DNA of 64,000 nucleotides from Symbiodinium natans (GCA_905221605.1 CAJNDS010000401.1:40001-104000); one strand, 5' to 3'; positions 12,126 through 24,085 are shown, counted from the stretch's first letter. Translations and numbers: made by a program. The notes: generated from the letters alone by a model not told the origin.

Positions 12126-13904
12126 TGTCTATCCATCTTGGTGTGAATGGTAGTCATAGAGATCCTTATCATATACATACTTTATTGTCAACCTTTGACC
12201 ATCTGGTGTCAGTTGGTCGTCTGAATATTTTGACTTACAAACAGCAAAACCCTCAATCCTAACCCCGAATGCTTGCTATTTTGGAGTTCACAATTCCAGA
12301 AGAGCTGCTGAGCTTGCGTCGCACGACGCCGAGCCAGCTGCAGAGGCGCCGGGGGGTGTCCGGGACGAAGGTCCTTTTTTTCTCAGCGGTTTAGGGTTTA
12401 GGATTTAGGATCCGAGCAACACTTTGCTGGAAGTTCAAGCTTAAGGCTTTCCCTTGGGGGTATCGACACGGAGTGGTGTTTCTCATCGCCAAGTTTGGAG
12501 ATGGGATCTATCTGCTTCGCCGTCTCCGAATTCCAGATTTTCTGGAAGATCTCCGGCTCGGGGAACTTGAGGCTGCTTCTGCTGGGTGGATGAATAAGGC
12601 GGAGCACCTTCAAGCCGGACTTCCGCAGCAAGTCATGGTGTCGCTACAGGACCTCCTGAATCCTGCTGCTGGCCGCGCCGATCCGTAGAGCCCAACCCCA
12701 AAACCCCAGTCCCCCACAAAGCTTTAACACCCAACCTGAACTCCTAGAGACCCCAAATTGCCAAACCCCAACATAAACCCATCCAAGGAACTTCAACCCC
12801 AAAACCCTGACAGCCCTTCATTCAGACCCCCCCCGCCCCCCCACCCTTGAAAGATCAAAATACCTAGTCGAAAACCCACTTAGGGCTCAGACTTTTTCTC
12901 CGGTGTTCAAGGCTCCGTCAGGAAGGTTGCTCACCACACAGTTGGGCATGCTTGTGCATCTCATTGAAACCACAAGGGCACTGCAATTCACGCTCCTCAA
13001 CCACGCCTAGAACGATAAGGTGCTGCGAAAAGTCATGCAAGCGGCGTTCATCCCATGTCTGGGTCGACCCCACTTTTCATCAAACATGCTTGGGGGCTGA
13101 TTGAAAACCCATGAGACTTGATGATGTCATCACCGTCATCACCGTCATCATCGTCATCTTCGCGACACATCCAAGCATCCAAGGCCTCCAAAGGGGCTTT
13201 GGGGTGTTGGGGTTTTGGGGGGCTTTTGGGTTCCCACCCCAAGTCCTGCTGAACTGGCCAGCAGCGTTGGCAGCAAGACCTCGAGCAGCTGACGAAACTA
13301 CTCCAACCCACATCCAAGCGAATCCCAACGATATCGCACAAATGAGGCGGCGCATATGTAGATCTATGTGGCTATCAGACCAGCTTTGCTATGTTTGTCA
13401 GATGTCTTCTCTGCCAGGAAATTGTTGCCCGCTATTCCCATCCAAGATGGCCCAGGACCGGGGGTAGAAGAACTGGGTGAAAATATTTTCAGGCGAAGGT
13501 GTATAAGTTGTAGTGTCGTCCCTGAAAGCCAAAAGAGCCAAAAGCTGAGTTCCCGCGCCGGCCGTGCGCCAGGAAGCAGGTAAGTGCACTCCCTGGCCGG
13601 AGGATTGAAGTCTTCGGGCGTGTCTTGCAGTTCTGGCTGTTAGGAGAACTCTGCAAACTCGGACGCGGTAGGACGCTTGTTGGTTTGTGACTTGCCCCAA
13701 ACCGACCAGATTTGGCGGCAAACCCTGGACCCTCGCCCCTCCATCCTCCAACCCTTGCCAGATCGCGCCTGCTGGTCCAGCGCCTGCCCACCCACAGCAC
13801 TTCCTAATGGCCGTAGTCATAGACACCCTCCACCTCCCAAAATTACTTACATCATTTCCTGCAGTAAACCACATGAAGTACCGTGCAGAATACTGAATGA
13901 AGGG

Positions 13905-14040
13905 CCTTTGAACATATATAGTTTCTTTTGAATGTTTTATTTTTGTTTTTTCATGTTTTCTCATTGCTTTAATTCTGTTCTGGGTATATGTATATATATA
14001 TACATATATATATATATGATTTATTTATTTATTTTGTATT
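13905..14040. repeat. AT-rich low-complexity tract
   Basis: About 135 bp dominated by T and A, including (AT)n with CATA interruptions and TTTATTTATTTATTTTG. It is the most AT-rich piece of the first 20 kb. No function is seen. Confidence 0.75.
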
Positions 14041-14217
14041 CACTTCTGAGAAAAAAGACTTTCCATCATAATCTTTCCAATCGTGCTTCCTTAAACAAAT
14101 GTGCAACGCCCATCTGGCAAGGAAGGGAACCTAAACGCTAAACCGCTTGGGGATCTGACTATAGGGCTTGCAACCCCAAGTGCCCCAACAGCCTTCAACC
14201 CTGAACCCAAGCTCTCA

Positions 14218-17200
14218 CTGGGCCGGCGGCTCGCGCAGCTCCTTCGCCTGCGAAAAGGCTTCGGGGAGTGAGGACATGAGGATCAAGATCTTTAGGGCTT
14301 AGGGGTTCTACAGGGCCCTAAACCCGAAACCCGAAACCCTAAACCCTAAACCCTAAACCCTAAACCCGGTTCAGGAGTTACGTTTTGGGCTCCCCAGAAG
14401 CGCCTGGATCTCATCCACAGAACGCCTGCACTCAGCGGCCTCGGACCATGGGTTCTTCGGCTTTGTGCGTTCTGGGGTTTAGGGTTTAGAGTTTAGGGTT
14501 TAGGGTTTAGGGTTTAGGGTTTAGGGTTTAGGGCTTGAGCATCCCGGACCCTATAGACTCTCGGCAACAGCAGCTCAAATGTCAGTTCTCAGCACACGCA
14601 CACATTCTACCAGCTGCGGACTGACTGCACAGAGCATGCGCTTTGGCAGCTCAAAGCCAACACGTTACACGATCGAATATACTCGAACCAGCCAGCACGC
14701 CCTACGTCCGACACCCGTTGATGCAGGACACATCCACCCTGACATCAAGGCAGAGCAGCGTTTACAGTTCGGGACGGAGTTCTTAAACAAGGAATTAAGC
14801 AAAGGGAGGGTTCCACACTGTTCCACTTCCATAACAGTGGAAACGGGAAAGAGGCTACTCACAGATGCGGAAGGCCCCTGGCATCTTGCTCCCGCAGCTT
14901 CTCGCGCAGAGACTCCAGCTCAGTGATCACCTGCTGGGAAGGTCTGTGCTGGGACGTGGGCTGGCATCATACGCCTAAGAAGCAGGAAGGACCCCCAAGC
15001 AGCGGGTGGCCAACTTTGAAAAGGATGGCCTTGCCTGAGCTGAAGCAGTCCCCCATCATCCCCCTGGTACTTTCCGGGTCCGTCCACCCCATATCATGAA
15101 TCCCAAAAAAATCCTCATTCCACTAACTGTGAAATAGACTAGTCCTTTGTGAACCCACGCCCCGCCACGCAAATGGAGCGCGCCAAAAACAGCACGAAAA
15201 ATCGAAACAGTCGAAAAATGGATTTGGACAAGAGCTTCTCGCGAAAAGCCGAACATCCACCAAAAGCCAAAACATGCCGAAAAGTCCTAAAAGTCGAAAA
15301 GTTCCGAACAGTTCTTTGATAGTATAAAAGCCGCATGGTGTTTCGAGGGCCTCTGAAAGGAACCAAAGCGGGCGCGATCATTCGGGAACTTACTCTCGGC
15401 AGCTATGTTTGGCATTTCGATTCGAGGGCCTTGAACGGGCGCGGTCATTCAGGAACTTACTCTCGGCAGCTCTGTTTGGTGTTTCGAGGGCCTCTGAAGG
15501 GCTCCAGAGCGGGCGCGGTCATTCGGGAACTTACTCTCGGCAGCTGTGTTTGGTGTCTTTAGGGCCCACAACGGGACGGGCGCGGTCATTCGGAAACTTC
15601 TCGCGAGTTATGTGTGGTGATCGCGGGCTTCCGAAGGGCCCCAAAACTGGCACGGTCACGGTGACACCCATTCTCGGGAGCTTCGTTTGGTGTATTGAGG
15701 GCCTCTAAAGGACTCTTAAACTTGCGGGGCCACTCTTGAACTTGGTCTCGTGTGCTACGTTTGGTGTTTCGCGGGCCTCTGAAGGACTCCAGAACGTGCG
15801 CGGTCATTGGGGCATTTGTTCCCGGGAGCTATGTTCCCCATTTTTCCCTTCCTTTTCTTTTGCCCTTGTTGCTGCGCTGCCTGCTCTGCAGGGCTTGGAG
15901 CCATGACATACACGAGTGCCCATCCCCTTGCCGGGGGATCCTCTCTCTCTCTCTCTCTCTCTTTCTCTCCTCTCTTTCTATGCGCCAACAACCTACCCAA
16001 ACATACATATTCTTCGTGCGATAATGCTTAAAAATTTACCCAGAGGGGTTTAGGGTTTAGGGTTCACGGTTTAGGGCTCAGGGTGTTTAAAATTTAGGCT
16101 TTAGGGCTTGTAGTAAGGACCTTGAATAGAGGGAACTCCCTACAAAGGTTCTCCTCAGTCAGGGCCCCGGACGGCAGCGTGTCGCTGCTCCACACCCCGC
16201 AGCCTGCCAAGCTGCGAAGACAAAGATAAGATGAGAAAAGAAGAAAGACTGGGGTAAAGTCAACACATAAAGTAAAATGCTGCAAGGCGCCTCCCCCCCA
16301 CCCTCAGGATTCGTGACAGACACAGATCACTTCCTCCCCGTCGCCCTCGGCCTCATGCACTCTGCCTTCGAGTCCTCCAGCTCCTTGAGAAGGCGCGCCG
16401 ATTCCCTGGCTTGGGTCTGCCTCTCAAGGTCCTGCGAAGCGAATTGGCAGAGAATTGGGAGGGTAACTGGATGCCAAAAGGAGAGGCGCGCCTTCAAGAT
16501 CCGGCTGCGCGTTGCTTCAATGGAGGCCCGCCTTGCCCCAATTTCCCCCGATTTTTTCCGATGCCCCCCCCCCCCCACTAAGTCCCCCGCCCCCGTGTTT
16601 TTTTGCCCGCAATACTCCTTATACACCTTCTGGATAGCAAAGGGCAATGCAACGAAAACTCATGCCGCAAAGACTGGGCTGCTAACATCTGCTCGGATTC
16701 TCTGTCGGCAGCCTGGTCAGAGGATTGCCGCTTGAAGCATCACTCTGGACTGCCTAAACGCAATTTTCCACTGCACTACAAGTGCAAAAGCTGTTGATCT
16801 GCGCGCTTCCTCGCGCCACTGCTCACGGTGACGCTGTAGCATGGACTCCATGTCCCGGGACTTCTCCTCCTTTACGAGACAACAGAAGACCTACGTCAGA
16901 CAGGCTGCAAAGGAAGGTGCTGGCAGCGATTAGCAGCAAAAATAAAGCCAGTCTGCTCCAAATGGTCCATTTCGGTCCTCGAACTGGCTGATGCGAACAA
17001 GCATGGCTTTGCGCTCCTCCTCACAGCTTCCGCGACAGCTGAACACAGGCAAGGTGGCACGCTTCAAATCCGACCAAGGTCTGAAGCCCCTAGCCCGCAG
17101 CAAGAAAATTGAACCAAGGGCATCCTGAACAAAAAGCTGCAACGCAGCGCTGACACGGGTAAAGTGGCCAGGTCGAGCATCTCTAACTAGTGTTCCAAGG

Positions 17201-17692
17201 CTGTGCACGTGGCATCAAGGACAACTACGTCGGTGCAGCACACGTTAGTGTTTCAGCACATGCTGCGGTCAGCACGTATCGAAGTGGCTTGAGTAGGCTG
17301 GCGCACCTTGAGTTGGAGGAGGTCAGCACCTATTCACCATCTCAACGACATTCTCAAAGCACTGGCGCAACTTCAGAGTCTCTGTAAAAAGCCCGTGTCA
17401 CAGCGCCGACGCCTGCCACTGCTTGTGCTTCTTGCGCCACACGTAACTCCTGCCGCTCCCCCTCCAGGATAGCCTCCAAGCGCTTGCATCATACAAAGAG
17501 AAGCCAGAGACTGCAAAATCTGCAGGACACCTGGCCTCAGCCTCGCGCAGTTGACCCTGGGCTGAGCAAGACTCCACCAAAACTTTGCATAAGGGTTGTG
17601 GATGGTTGCGGGTGCCTGCAGCACTTGGACCTGGAAGCCAGCTTCTTTGGCGCGCTTGTGGGCCGCCTCAGCGCAGGATGCCAACAGGATCT
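14218..17692 (-). CDS. Multi-exon coiled-coil protein gene, fragmentary (exon model incomplete)
   Basis: Minus-strand blocks with clear coiled-coil composition (E, R, Q, L, A, K; hardly any P, G or aromatics) occur at 17,631-17,690 (AEAAHKRAKEAGFQ, exactly 20 codons between AG and GTCC), 17,530-17,565 (GQLREAEAR), 17,405-17,483 (RLEAILEGERQELRVAQEAQ), 16,975-17,045 (CEEERKAMLVRISQFED), 16,796-16,890, 16,606-16,640 (IQKVYKEYCGQK), 16,480-16,540 (RRASIEATRSRILKARL), 16,340-16,421 (DLERQTQARESARLLKELED), 14,878-14,930 (VITELESLREKLREQDA), 14,391-14,450 (SEAAECRRSVDEIQALLG) and 14,218-14,277 (EAFSQAKELREPP). Most begin just after AG and end in front of stops, as exons would. All lie on one strand. 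Spacers between the last three hold CCCTAAA/TTTAGGG arrays. No domain names the product, and reading phase across introns was not established, so decay into a pseudogene is possible. Confidence 0.5.
14316..14367 (-). repeat. CCCTAAA array between two coiled-coil blocks
   Basis: CCCGAAA variants followed by perfect CCCTAAA units. It lies between the exon-like blocks at 14,218-14,277 and 14,391-14,450. Confidence 0.85.
14475..14534 (+). repeat. TTTAGGG array
   Basis: Eight units with one GTTTAGA variant. Orientation is opposite to the array 110 bp to its left, so the two could pair as a long hairpin. Confidence 0.9.
15337..15835. repeat. Tandem array of about seven 70-75-bp units
   Basis: The core TGGTGTTTCGAGGGCCTCTG recurs with variants at about 15,337, 15,409, 15,478, 15,551, 15,616, 15,689 and 15,764, each followed by a GGGCGCGGTCATTCGGGAAC-like segment and CTCGGCAGCTATGTTTGG. 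Outer units are more diverged than the central ones. Frames across it are open only in fragments. Confidence 0.85.
15942..15978. repeat. (CT)n microsatellite
   Basis: A CT dinucleotide run of about ten units followed by imperfect CTTT/CTCC units, adjoining the 72-bp array. Confidence 0.9.
16046..16110 (+). repeat. Short degenerate TTTAGGG cluster
   Basis: GGGGTTTAGGGTTTAGGGTT is followed by degenerate units (CACGGTTTAGGGCTCAGGG, TTTAGGCTTTAGGGC). It sits at the left edge of the densest exon-like cluster. Confidence 0.7.
16796..16890 (-). CDS. Clearest coiled-coil exon of the fragmentary gene
   Basis: After a TAG at the upstream border (usable as a splice acceptor) the frame reads VFCCLVKEEKSRDMES and then MLQRHREQWREEARRS, about 30 codons. 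The heptad-compatible charge pattern is unlike any flanking frame, and the opposite strand has no comparable frame. Upstream and downstream minus-strand blocks at 16,975-17,045 and 16,606-16,640 are candidate neighbouring exons. Confidence 0.55.
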
Positions 17693-18835
17693 GTAGGGCC
17701 CAATGCCGTCTCCGAAACCGTGTTTGTTGCACATGTCCCGTCCGGTCTCCCCCCACCCCCTTCCCCAACTGCCTTTTTCTTCCTCGGGAGAGCACTCTGG
17801 GCCCCTGAGAATCCCTGAAGAAACCCCTACGACCCCGCGTTCTCCCCTGCAACCTCACAAAGTGTCTGACAAGAGCAGAAGCGGAGGCTGCCGAGCGCAG
17901 AGTGTTTAATGCGTGTCTTGATGTCGGCATCTTTCTGTTAAGGGGCAGCTGAGCCATTCCACAGGCTCATGTTATCATCAAGTCATGATGAGACTGCCGC
18001 GACAAAGACCAGAATGGCTGCCTCAGCACCTAAGCCCGAAACTGGGACCGCCTAAAGCTTCAACGACGAAATTATAACCCTCCACCCGAACCCAAGCAAG
18101 GATCACCCAGGCTCTGCGCCTTGAGATCGAGAAGACGCTGGGATTCCTTCTACTACAGCAGGACATATGCTTGTGCTGCACGAATCCTTCTTCAGTTTTT
18201 AGAGCGCTTAGCTTTTAAGTCAGGCTCACTTTGCGCAAGGAAGAAAAGGAGGAAGCAAGCACGAAACTGAGCAGAGAACTTCATGGTTTCCACGTGATCC
18301 GGGCGATTAGGCGACTGCTCGAATAGGCGGGGGGTGGGGGTGGGGGTCGGGGGGCCTATGATTCAGGGTTCAGAGTTGACTTTCCGAGTCGCTAAACCTT
18401 GTTTTTGGCGGGCTGGTTCGTAGTTTCCAGGAAACTGCAGTCGAGTTCGTTAGCTTCTGGGAAAGTATCAAATTTCCTCGAACTTTTTTATGATTAAGGG
18501 GTTTTGGCATCCAGGATGACTTCCTTGCTGAACTCCCCGCAATCCCACATCGCCACTTGAATTCTAGCCATCATGAATGGCCCCCTGCTCATGTGGTCTG
18601 CCTGCACTTACCTCGTGAATGTGGCTCGGCTGGCGCCTGAGACTACATATGCCAGGCTCTCCCCTCCGGTTAAAACTCTCTGAAAGATACTCCTGAAAGC
18701 TTCGGGTTCGGGGTTAGGTCATCCCAACAAGTGGAAGACAAACCCCAGGGGCCTACCGACACTCCTCTCGGTGGCCCAGGGATCCTCAGCCTGACAACCC
18801 CGTACTTTAACCAGTCGACGCCCCAAAACCCAACA

Positions 18836-18880
18836 TAGGCTCGCAGCTCCTCCTCGTAGCCCTCCTGCATTGCGGCACAG
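18836..18880 (-). CDS. Possible further coiled-coil exon
   Basis: Minus-strand frame reading SLICAAMQEGYEEELRAYVG, with an AG before the GAG GGC TAC codons. It has the same helical composition as the blocks at 14.2-17.7 kb and lies upstream on the same strand, so it may be a 5-prime exon of that gene. A possible block near 18,115-18,150 (KESQRLLDLKAQS) lies between them. Too short to confirm. Confidence 0.3.
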
Positions 18881-18882
18881 AT

Positions 18883-18928
18883 CAGCGAAGTGAGCTTCAA
18901 TCGAGCAGCGAAGTGAGCTTCAATCGAG
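18883..18928. repeat. Perfect 23-bp tandem duplication
   Basis: CAGCGAAGTGAGCTTCAATC plus GAG is present twice head to tail (18,883-18,905 and 18,906-18,928). It adjoins the possible exon at 18,836-18,880 and is probably a recent slippage or repair event. Confidence 0.95.
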
Positions 18929-18929
18929 C

Positions 18930-20505
18930 ATGGGCTGAGCTCCGCACCGTCAGCTCCCTCCACACGTATGCAAAGCACGACGACATTGCGGGGATGACTA
19001 CGCCTGCCCTGTTTAAGCTGCCATTTACTGTTGGTGTGCAGGACTAGTGAAAACGTTGTCTACAGGGGCAAATGTTCAAGGGGTTGGACGCCATGCCGCC
19101 ACGAAATTTCTGTTCCTAACGTCAGCCATTTGCGCAACATTGCCGAAGAGAGGGATGTAGAGTAGGGAGATGTAGGGAGCTGGAGCTGGACAGGCCACGT
19201 ACCCTTCTGAAACATTTGCTGCGGTGAACACTCCACCCATCCGCGTAAAGCCTGCCATGAACCAGCAACAAGCTCCTTCTCGTGCGATGCACTCAGAAGC
19301 ATACCGCCTCTGGCAACAGGCTTTTTTCGCGGCCAACGCAAAGACCCCAATCTTTGAATGGACTTGGGCTCCTGATGCTGCGCAAAGGTGTGTAGGAGTT
19401 TAAGAATTAAGGGGTTTTCATGTAAGGTCATTTGTGGACTTGGGGTTTTGGGGCTTCCCTTTTGGGTGCAAAGGTTAGAGTTTAGGGTTTTACAGGAGTA
19501 CTTGGATGGCCTAGACATGTAGGACGGGGATGAAGAGCTTCAGGGCATACTCGTGGATCAACCGCGTTTCCCAACATAATTCGCCAACCCCCAACCTGAA
19601 ACCCAAAATCCGCCAAGTGCTTCTGAGCTAGAGTCGCTCTGCGGGATCCCACACTGGAGGCAGCTGCGGCATCAAAGGGGAGCGGGCTCAAGAGCCATGT
19701 GCCCAAACAGCCGGAGAAGGGCCAGAAGGGTTTTGTTACAAAGTTTACGGGTGATAAAGGCTTGGGGCTGAAACTAGGGTTTAGAGATTTTTTGAGGTAG
19801 TGGAGGCCCTTTCGCCTTTCGCCAACCGAGCGGCCGCTCTGAAGCGGCCGGCCGAATTCATTCAGCTAGCTTTAAACGTGCACAGGCGGGCAACAACTGC
19901 CTTCAGCAACTGGTGGCAGTTCGTCAGGTAGTTGCTCTCATCGAACCCTCAGCGCCCTTGCAGCCTGAGCATTCCCTTGCTCTCCGTAATTGATAGCTAG
20001 AATCGACGAAAATGTGCAATTGCTTGAGGCGTTGAGGATGAATTGCTACGAGCCCTGACGTCATGATGACCCCTAATGCTCGAACGCGCTCCCCCTATCC
20101 CTAAACCTTAAACCCTAACTCCTGAAGATGGCTCGTCTCAAGTGATTTCGGTGGCCCGATTGGATGCTGCGCCTCCGATTAGCTCCATGTTTGAGGCTCG
20201 TGCTCGGGGTTTCGGGAAGGGTGTCTTCGCTCCACCAGCGCAGCCCATATGAGAGCCTTCTTTCGGGTAGTCGAAGCAATGGCTCCACGTCATGTAGGGG
20301 CCTCTAGATAACAAGAGTAGCGTCTAGGGTTTAGGCGCCTAGACTCCTAGACTTGAAAGGATAGTGGAGGATGCGTTGGAAAAGCATTTGGAGCATGAAA
20401 TGACGGCGCCGATGAATCGCTGCAGGGCCTTCTGAGTTCGGGCGTGTGTTGAAACTCCCAAAATGGCTAAATATGAATTACACACATTCGGCTACGGTTA
20501 TGACT
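18930..20505. other. No supportable gene
   Basis: Contains single CCCTAAA/TTTAGGG units (about 19,470, 20,100, 20,325) and short unrelated frames. A minus-strand phrase ATLAQKHLADF near 19,605-19,640 could be a remnant exon but is too short to call. Confidence 0.5.
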
Positions 20506-20541
20506 GGGCCAATGCCATTACACGACAACTCCCATAACATC
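20506..20541 (+). repeat. 36-bp direct repeat, copy 1 (partner 20,834-20,869)
   Basis: GGGCCAATGCCATTACACGA continuing through CAACTCCCATAACATC is identical at 20,834-20,869, 328 bp away. The second copy supplies the stop codon and last eight residues of the minus-strand repeat protein. The 20,506-20,833 interval therefore looks like a segmental duplication or insertion next to the end of the array. Confidence 0.95.
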
Positions 20542-20833
20542 CCGTCGCCAAGAGTGCTCAAACCCATTTCTCTGCCTGCCATCCTCGGCCACACGCCCTA
20601 CACAGCACCGATTTGTGTACTAGATCCAAGGCCTCAACAAGCCAACTGAACAGAATCGCCTGCCTTGATCGGTTAGTACCCCTTAGACATCGAATCCTAA
20701 ACCTGAGTCTGAGGCTGCCCCTGTATATAAAGGCACGGCCTCTTCGCGCGCACGCATGACCTGCGTCAAGGCTGGGGGCTTCGGGATTGTTGGATCAAGT
20801 TTGAAGGTCTTGGATTTTGGGTTTATTGGGTTA

Positions 20834-20869
20834 GGGCCAATGCCATTACACGACAACTCCCATAACATC
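20834..20869 (+). repeat. 36-bp direct repeat, copy 2
   Basis: Identical to 20,506-20,541. Read on the minus strand it encodes the C-terminal DVMGVVV and the TAA stop of the 69-bp-repeat protein. Confidence 0.95.
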
Positions 20870-22822
20870 AGCGGCCTCTTTTGCCAAGCGCTCCTCTTCG
20901 GCTTTCTTGGCTAGCAAGCGTTCCTCCTCTGCCTTGGCAGCGGCCTCTGTTGCCAAGTGCTCCTCTTCGGCTTTCTTGGCTAGCAAGCGTTCCTCCTCCG
21001 CCTTGGCAGCGGCCTCTGTTGCCAAGCGCTCCTCCTCGGCTTTCTTGGCTAGCAAGCGTTCCTCCTCTGCCTTGGCAGCGGCCTCTGTTGCCAAGCGCTC
21101 AACTTCGGCTTTCTTAGCTAGCAAGCGTTCCTCCTCTGCCTTGGCAACAGCCTCTGTTGCCAAGCGCTCAACTTCGGCTTTCTTGGCTAGCAAGCGTTCC
21201 TCCTCCGCCTTGGCAGCGGCCTCTGTTGCCAAGCGCTCCTCCTCGGCTTTCTTGGCTCGCAAGCGCTCCTCCTCCGCCTTGGCAGCGGCCTCTGTTGCCA
21301 AGTGCTCCTCTTCGGCTTTCTTGGCTAGCAAGCGTTCCTCCTCTGCCTTGGCAGCGGCCTCTGTTGCCAAGCGCTCAACTTCGGCTTTCTTGGCTAGCAA
21401 GCGTTCCTCCTCTGCCTTGGCAGCGGCCTCTGTTGCCAAGCGCTCAACTTCGGCTTTCTTGGCTAGCAAGCGTTCCTCCTCTGCCTTGGCAGCGGCCTCT
21501 GTTGCCAAGCGCTCCTCTTAGGCTTTCTTGGCTAGCAAGCGTCCCTCCTCCGCCTTGGCAGCGGCCTCTGTTGCCAAGCGCTCCTCCTCGGCTTTCTTGG
21601 CTAGCAAGCGTTCCTCCTCTGCCTTGGCAGCGGCCTCTGTTGCCAAGCGCTCCTCTTCGGCTTTCTTGGCTAGCAAGCGTTCCTCCTCTGCCTTGGCAGC
21701 GGCCTCTGTTGCCAAGCGCTCCTCTTCGGCTTTCTTGGCTAGCAAGCGTTCCTCCTCTGCCTTGGCAGCGGCCTCTGTTGCCAAGCGCTCAACTTCGGTT
21801 TTCTTGGCTAGCAAGCGTTCTGCCTTGGCAGCGGCCTCTGTTGCCAAGCGCTCAACTTCGGCCTTCTTGGCTAGCAAGCGTTCCTCCTCCGCCTTGGCAG
21901 CGGCCTCTGTTGCCAAGCGCTCCTCCTCGGCTTTCTTGGCTAGCAAGCGTTCCTCCTCTGCCTTGGCAGCGGCCTCTGTTGCCAAGTGCTCCTCTTCGGC
22001 TTTCTTGGCTAGCAAGCGTTCCTCCTCTGCCTTGGCAGCGGCCTCTGTTGCCAAGCGCTCCTCCTCGGCTTTCTTGGCTAGCAAGCGTTCCTCCTCCGCC
22101 TTGGCAGCGGCCTCTGTTGCCAAGCGCTCCTCCTCGGCTTTCTTGGCTAGCAAGCGTTCCTCCTCTGCCTTGGCAGCGGCCTCTGTTGCCAAGCGCTCAA
22201 CTTCGGCTTTCTTGGCTAGCAAGCGTTCCTCCTCTGCCTTGGCAACAGCCTCTGTTGCCAAGCGCTCAACTTCGGCTTTCTTGGCTAGCAAGCGTTCCTC
22301 CTCCGCCTTGGCAGCGGCCTCTGTTGCCAAGCGCTCCTCCTCGGCTTTCTTGGCTCGCAAGCGCTCCTCCTCCGCCTTGGCAGCGGCCTCTGTTGCCAAG
22401 TGCTCCTCTTCGGCTTTCTTGGCTAGCAAGCGTTCCTCCTCTGCCTTGGCAGCGGCCTCTGTTGCCAAGCGCTCAACTTCGGCTTTCTTGGCTAGCAAGC
22501 GTTCCTCCTCTGCCTTGGCAGCGGCCTCTGTTGCCAAGCGCTCATCTTCGGCTTTCTTGGCTAGCAAGCGTTCCTCCTCTGCCTTGGCAGCGGCCTCTGT
22601 TGCCAAGCGCTCAACTTCGGCTTTCTTGGCTAGCAAGCGTTCCTCCTCTGCCTTGGCAGCGGCCTCTGTTGCCAAGCGCTCCTCTTCGGCTTTCTTGGCT
22701 AGCAAGCGTTCTTCCTCCGCCTTGGCAGCGGCCTCTGTTGCCAAGCGCTCCTCCTCGGCTTTCTTGGCTAGCAAGCGTTCCTCCTCTGCCTTGGCAGCGG
22801 CCTCTCTTGCCAAGCGCTCAGC
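20846..22822 (-). pseudogene. 69-bp tandem array encoding an A/K/E/R-rich helical repeat protein, interrupted by one stop
   Basis: About 28 head-to-tail 69-bp units (23 codons) with consensus ATEAAAKAEEERLLAKKAEE plus ERL on the minus strand, which predicts one long charged alpha-helix or coiled coil. The frame is continuous from 22,822 to 20,846 except for a GAA to TAA change at 21,516-21,520. One unit near 21,810 lacks 6 bp (two Glu codons). There is no in-frame ATG. The frame opens just after TGATTAG, a possible splice acceptor, so this is probably one exon of a larger gene, now broken. Variants (EVE, EEEH, EAVAK, RLRAKK) recur in the same order 1,098 bp apart, which shows a duplicated block of 16 units. 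Because 69 is divisible by 3, frames on the other strand are also open; those are shadows. Role unknown; such arrays occur in structural or cytoskeleton-associated proteins, but no function is claimed. Confidence 0.6.
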
Positions 22823-22824
22823 TA

Positions 22825-24085
22825 ATCACACAATTTGGGAAGCTGGGAGCAGAACAGCACGTATACCTAACAACCGTACAAGAAACCCCTGGTTTGCAAC
22901 CGCAAACACTTTTCATAAGGGGAATCATGAACAGGAAAACTCTGATCCGGGAAACGAGTTCTAGGGCTTTAGCCGGCGGACCCCGATTTCTGGAAGTACC
23001 TGTTTACAGGACCTGTTTACAGGGCCGTTGTGGGCTCATGTGTGTTTGCCTCTCCCAAGGGACCCTAAACCCAAGAACTCTCAACACCGACAGGAAGGGG
23101 GCGATCACGTTTACATAGTGCTCATAGGCCCATTCCCTATCATCAAGTGGCTAGAAGTTCTGGAAGGAGCTCCCAAACTGCCAGCCTTGGCGGACGTAAG
23201 GCCTGGCAGAATGGCTAGTAGGAGACTTTGGCGCATGAACCACTTGAAGCACACGGTCGGCTTGCGGCTTGTGCTTGTGTTTACGCTGTACGATGCGACG
23301 CAGTCTCGCACTTCAAGCTCTGTGTCACTCATGCTCCAGCGTTGACGTTACAGGCGAACCTGCTTTCCCGTAGCGTGTTTCATTCTTCTTGCTTCATGCG
23401 CCAACGAAATCATGGGAATTGGGATGCCATTTCCTGTAATTGCCTGAAACGGTTTTGAAAGGCCGGGCATTTGCGGGTTCGCTCAAACAAGTGTTCCAGA
23501 AAAAGTCAAGACCGCAGAGTGAAGCTTTAAATCCATGCGTTTGCTGCCACTATGTCTGGAATGCATCTTGGCTACTGAAGGGTGCAGAGCAGATGCACTG
23601 TCGACTGTGAGAGACTGCGAACTGAGGCTTGCTCCCCCCCTGCTCGTCGACGGAGAGCGTTGCACCTGCGCAGCAAGCCTACAGGTGCAATGAGAACCTG
23701 TCCTACACTGTAGTCTTCCAGGCCCTGAATGCGAATCCTGAGACAAAGGCCGGACCCGTCGACTGGCAACTGAGAACCCCGCACCAGGCCTAGCTTGAAT
23801 CCAAATAAACAAATTTGAATCTACACAATTACAAAAACACTTCACCGTGCCTGGCGTTGCTACCGGACCGTAGGTCATGCACAGGCGTGTCCTACTCTAG
23901 CAACCACACAGCCTCGAGGCGTGGGCCAAGCGCCGGGAGACTGACATGCCCGACAGCCTCTCCACTCCAGACCAAGGCACAACGAGTTATCAAGCAATTC
24001 CACATCCCTCTGCTGTGAATTCCATGCATGAAGTGCCAAGTCTTTTTGGGCTACATTGCTTTGCCAGACCAGGTTTTGCTTGAAA
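22825..24085. other. No supportable gene
   Basis: Only short unrelated frames. Nothing recognisable on either strand. Confidence 0.5.

Noticed and set aside
21157-23118. 653-codon plus-strand frame (LPSAPLRLSWLASVPP-type repeats) and a 478-codon frame in another phase
   Set aside because: They lie opposite the 69-bp array. A repeat unit divisible by 3 keeps several frames open, and the minus-strand helix composition is the protein-like one.
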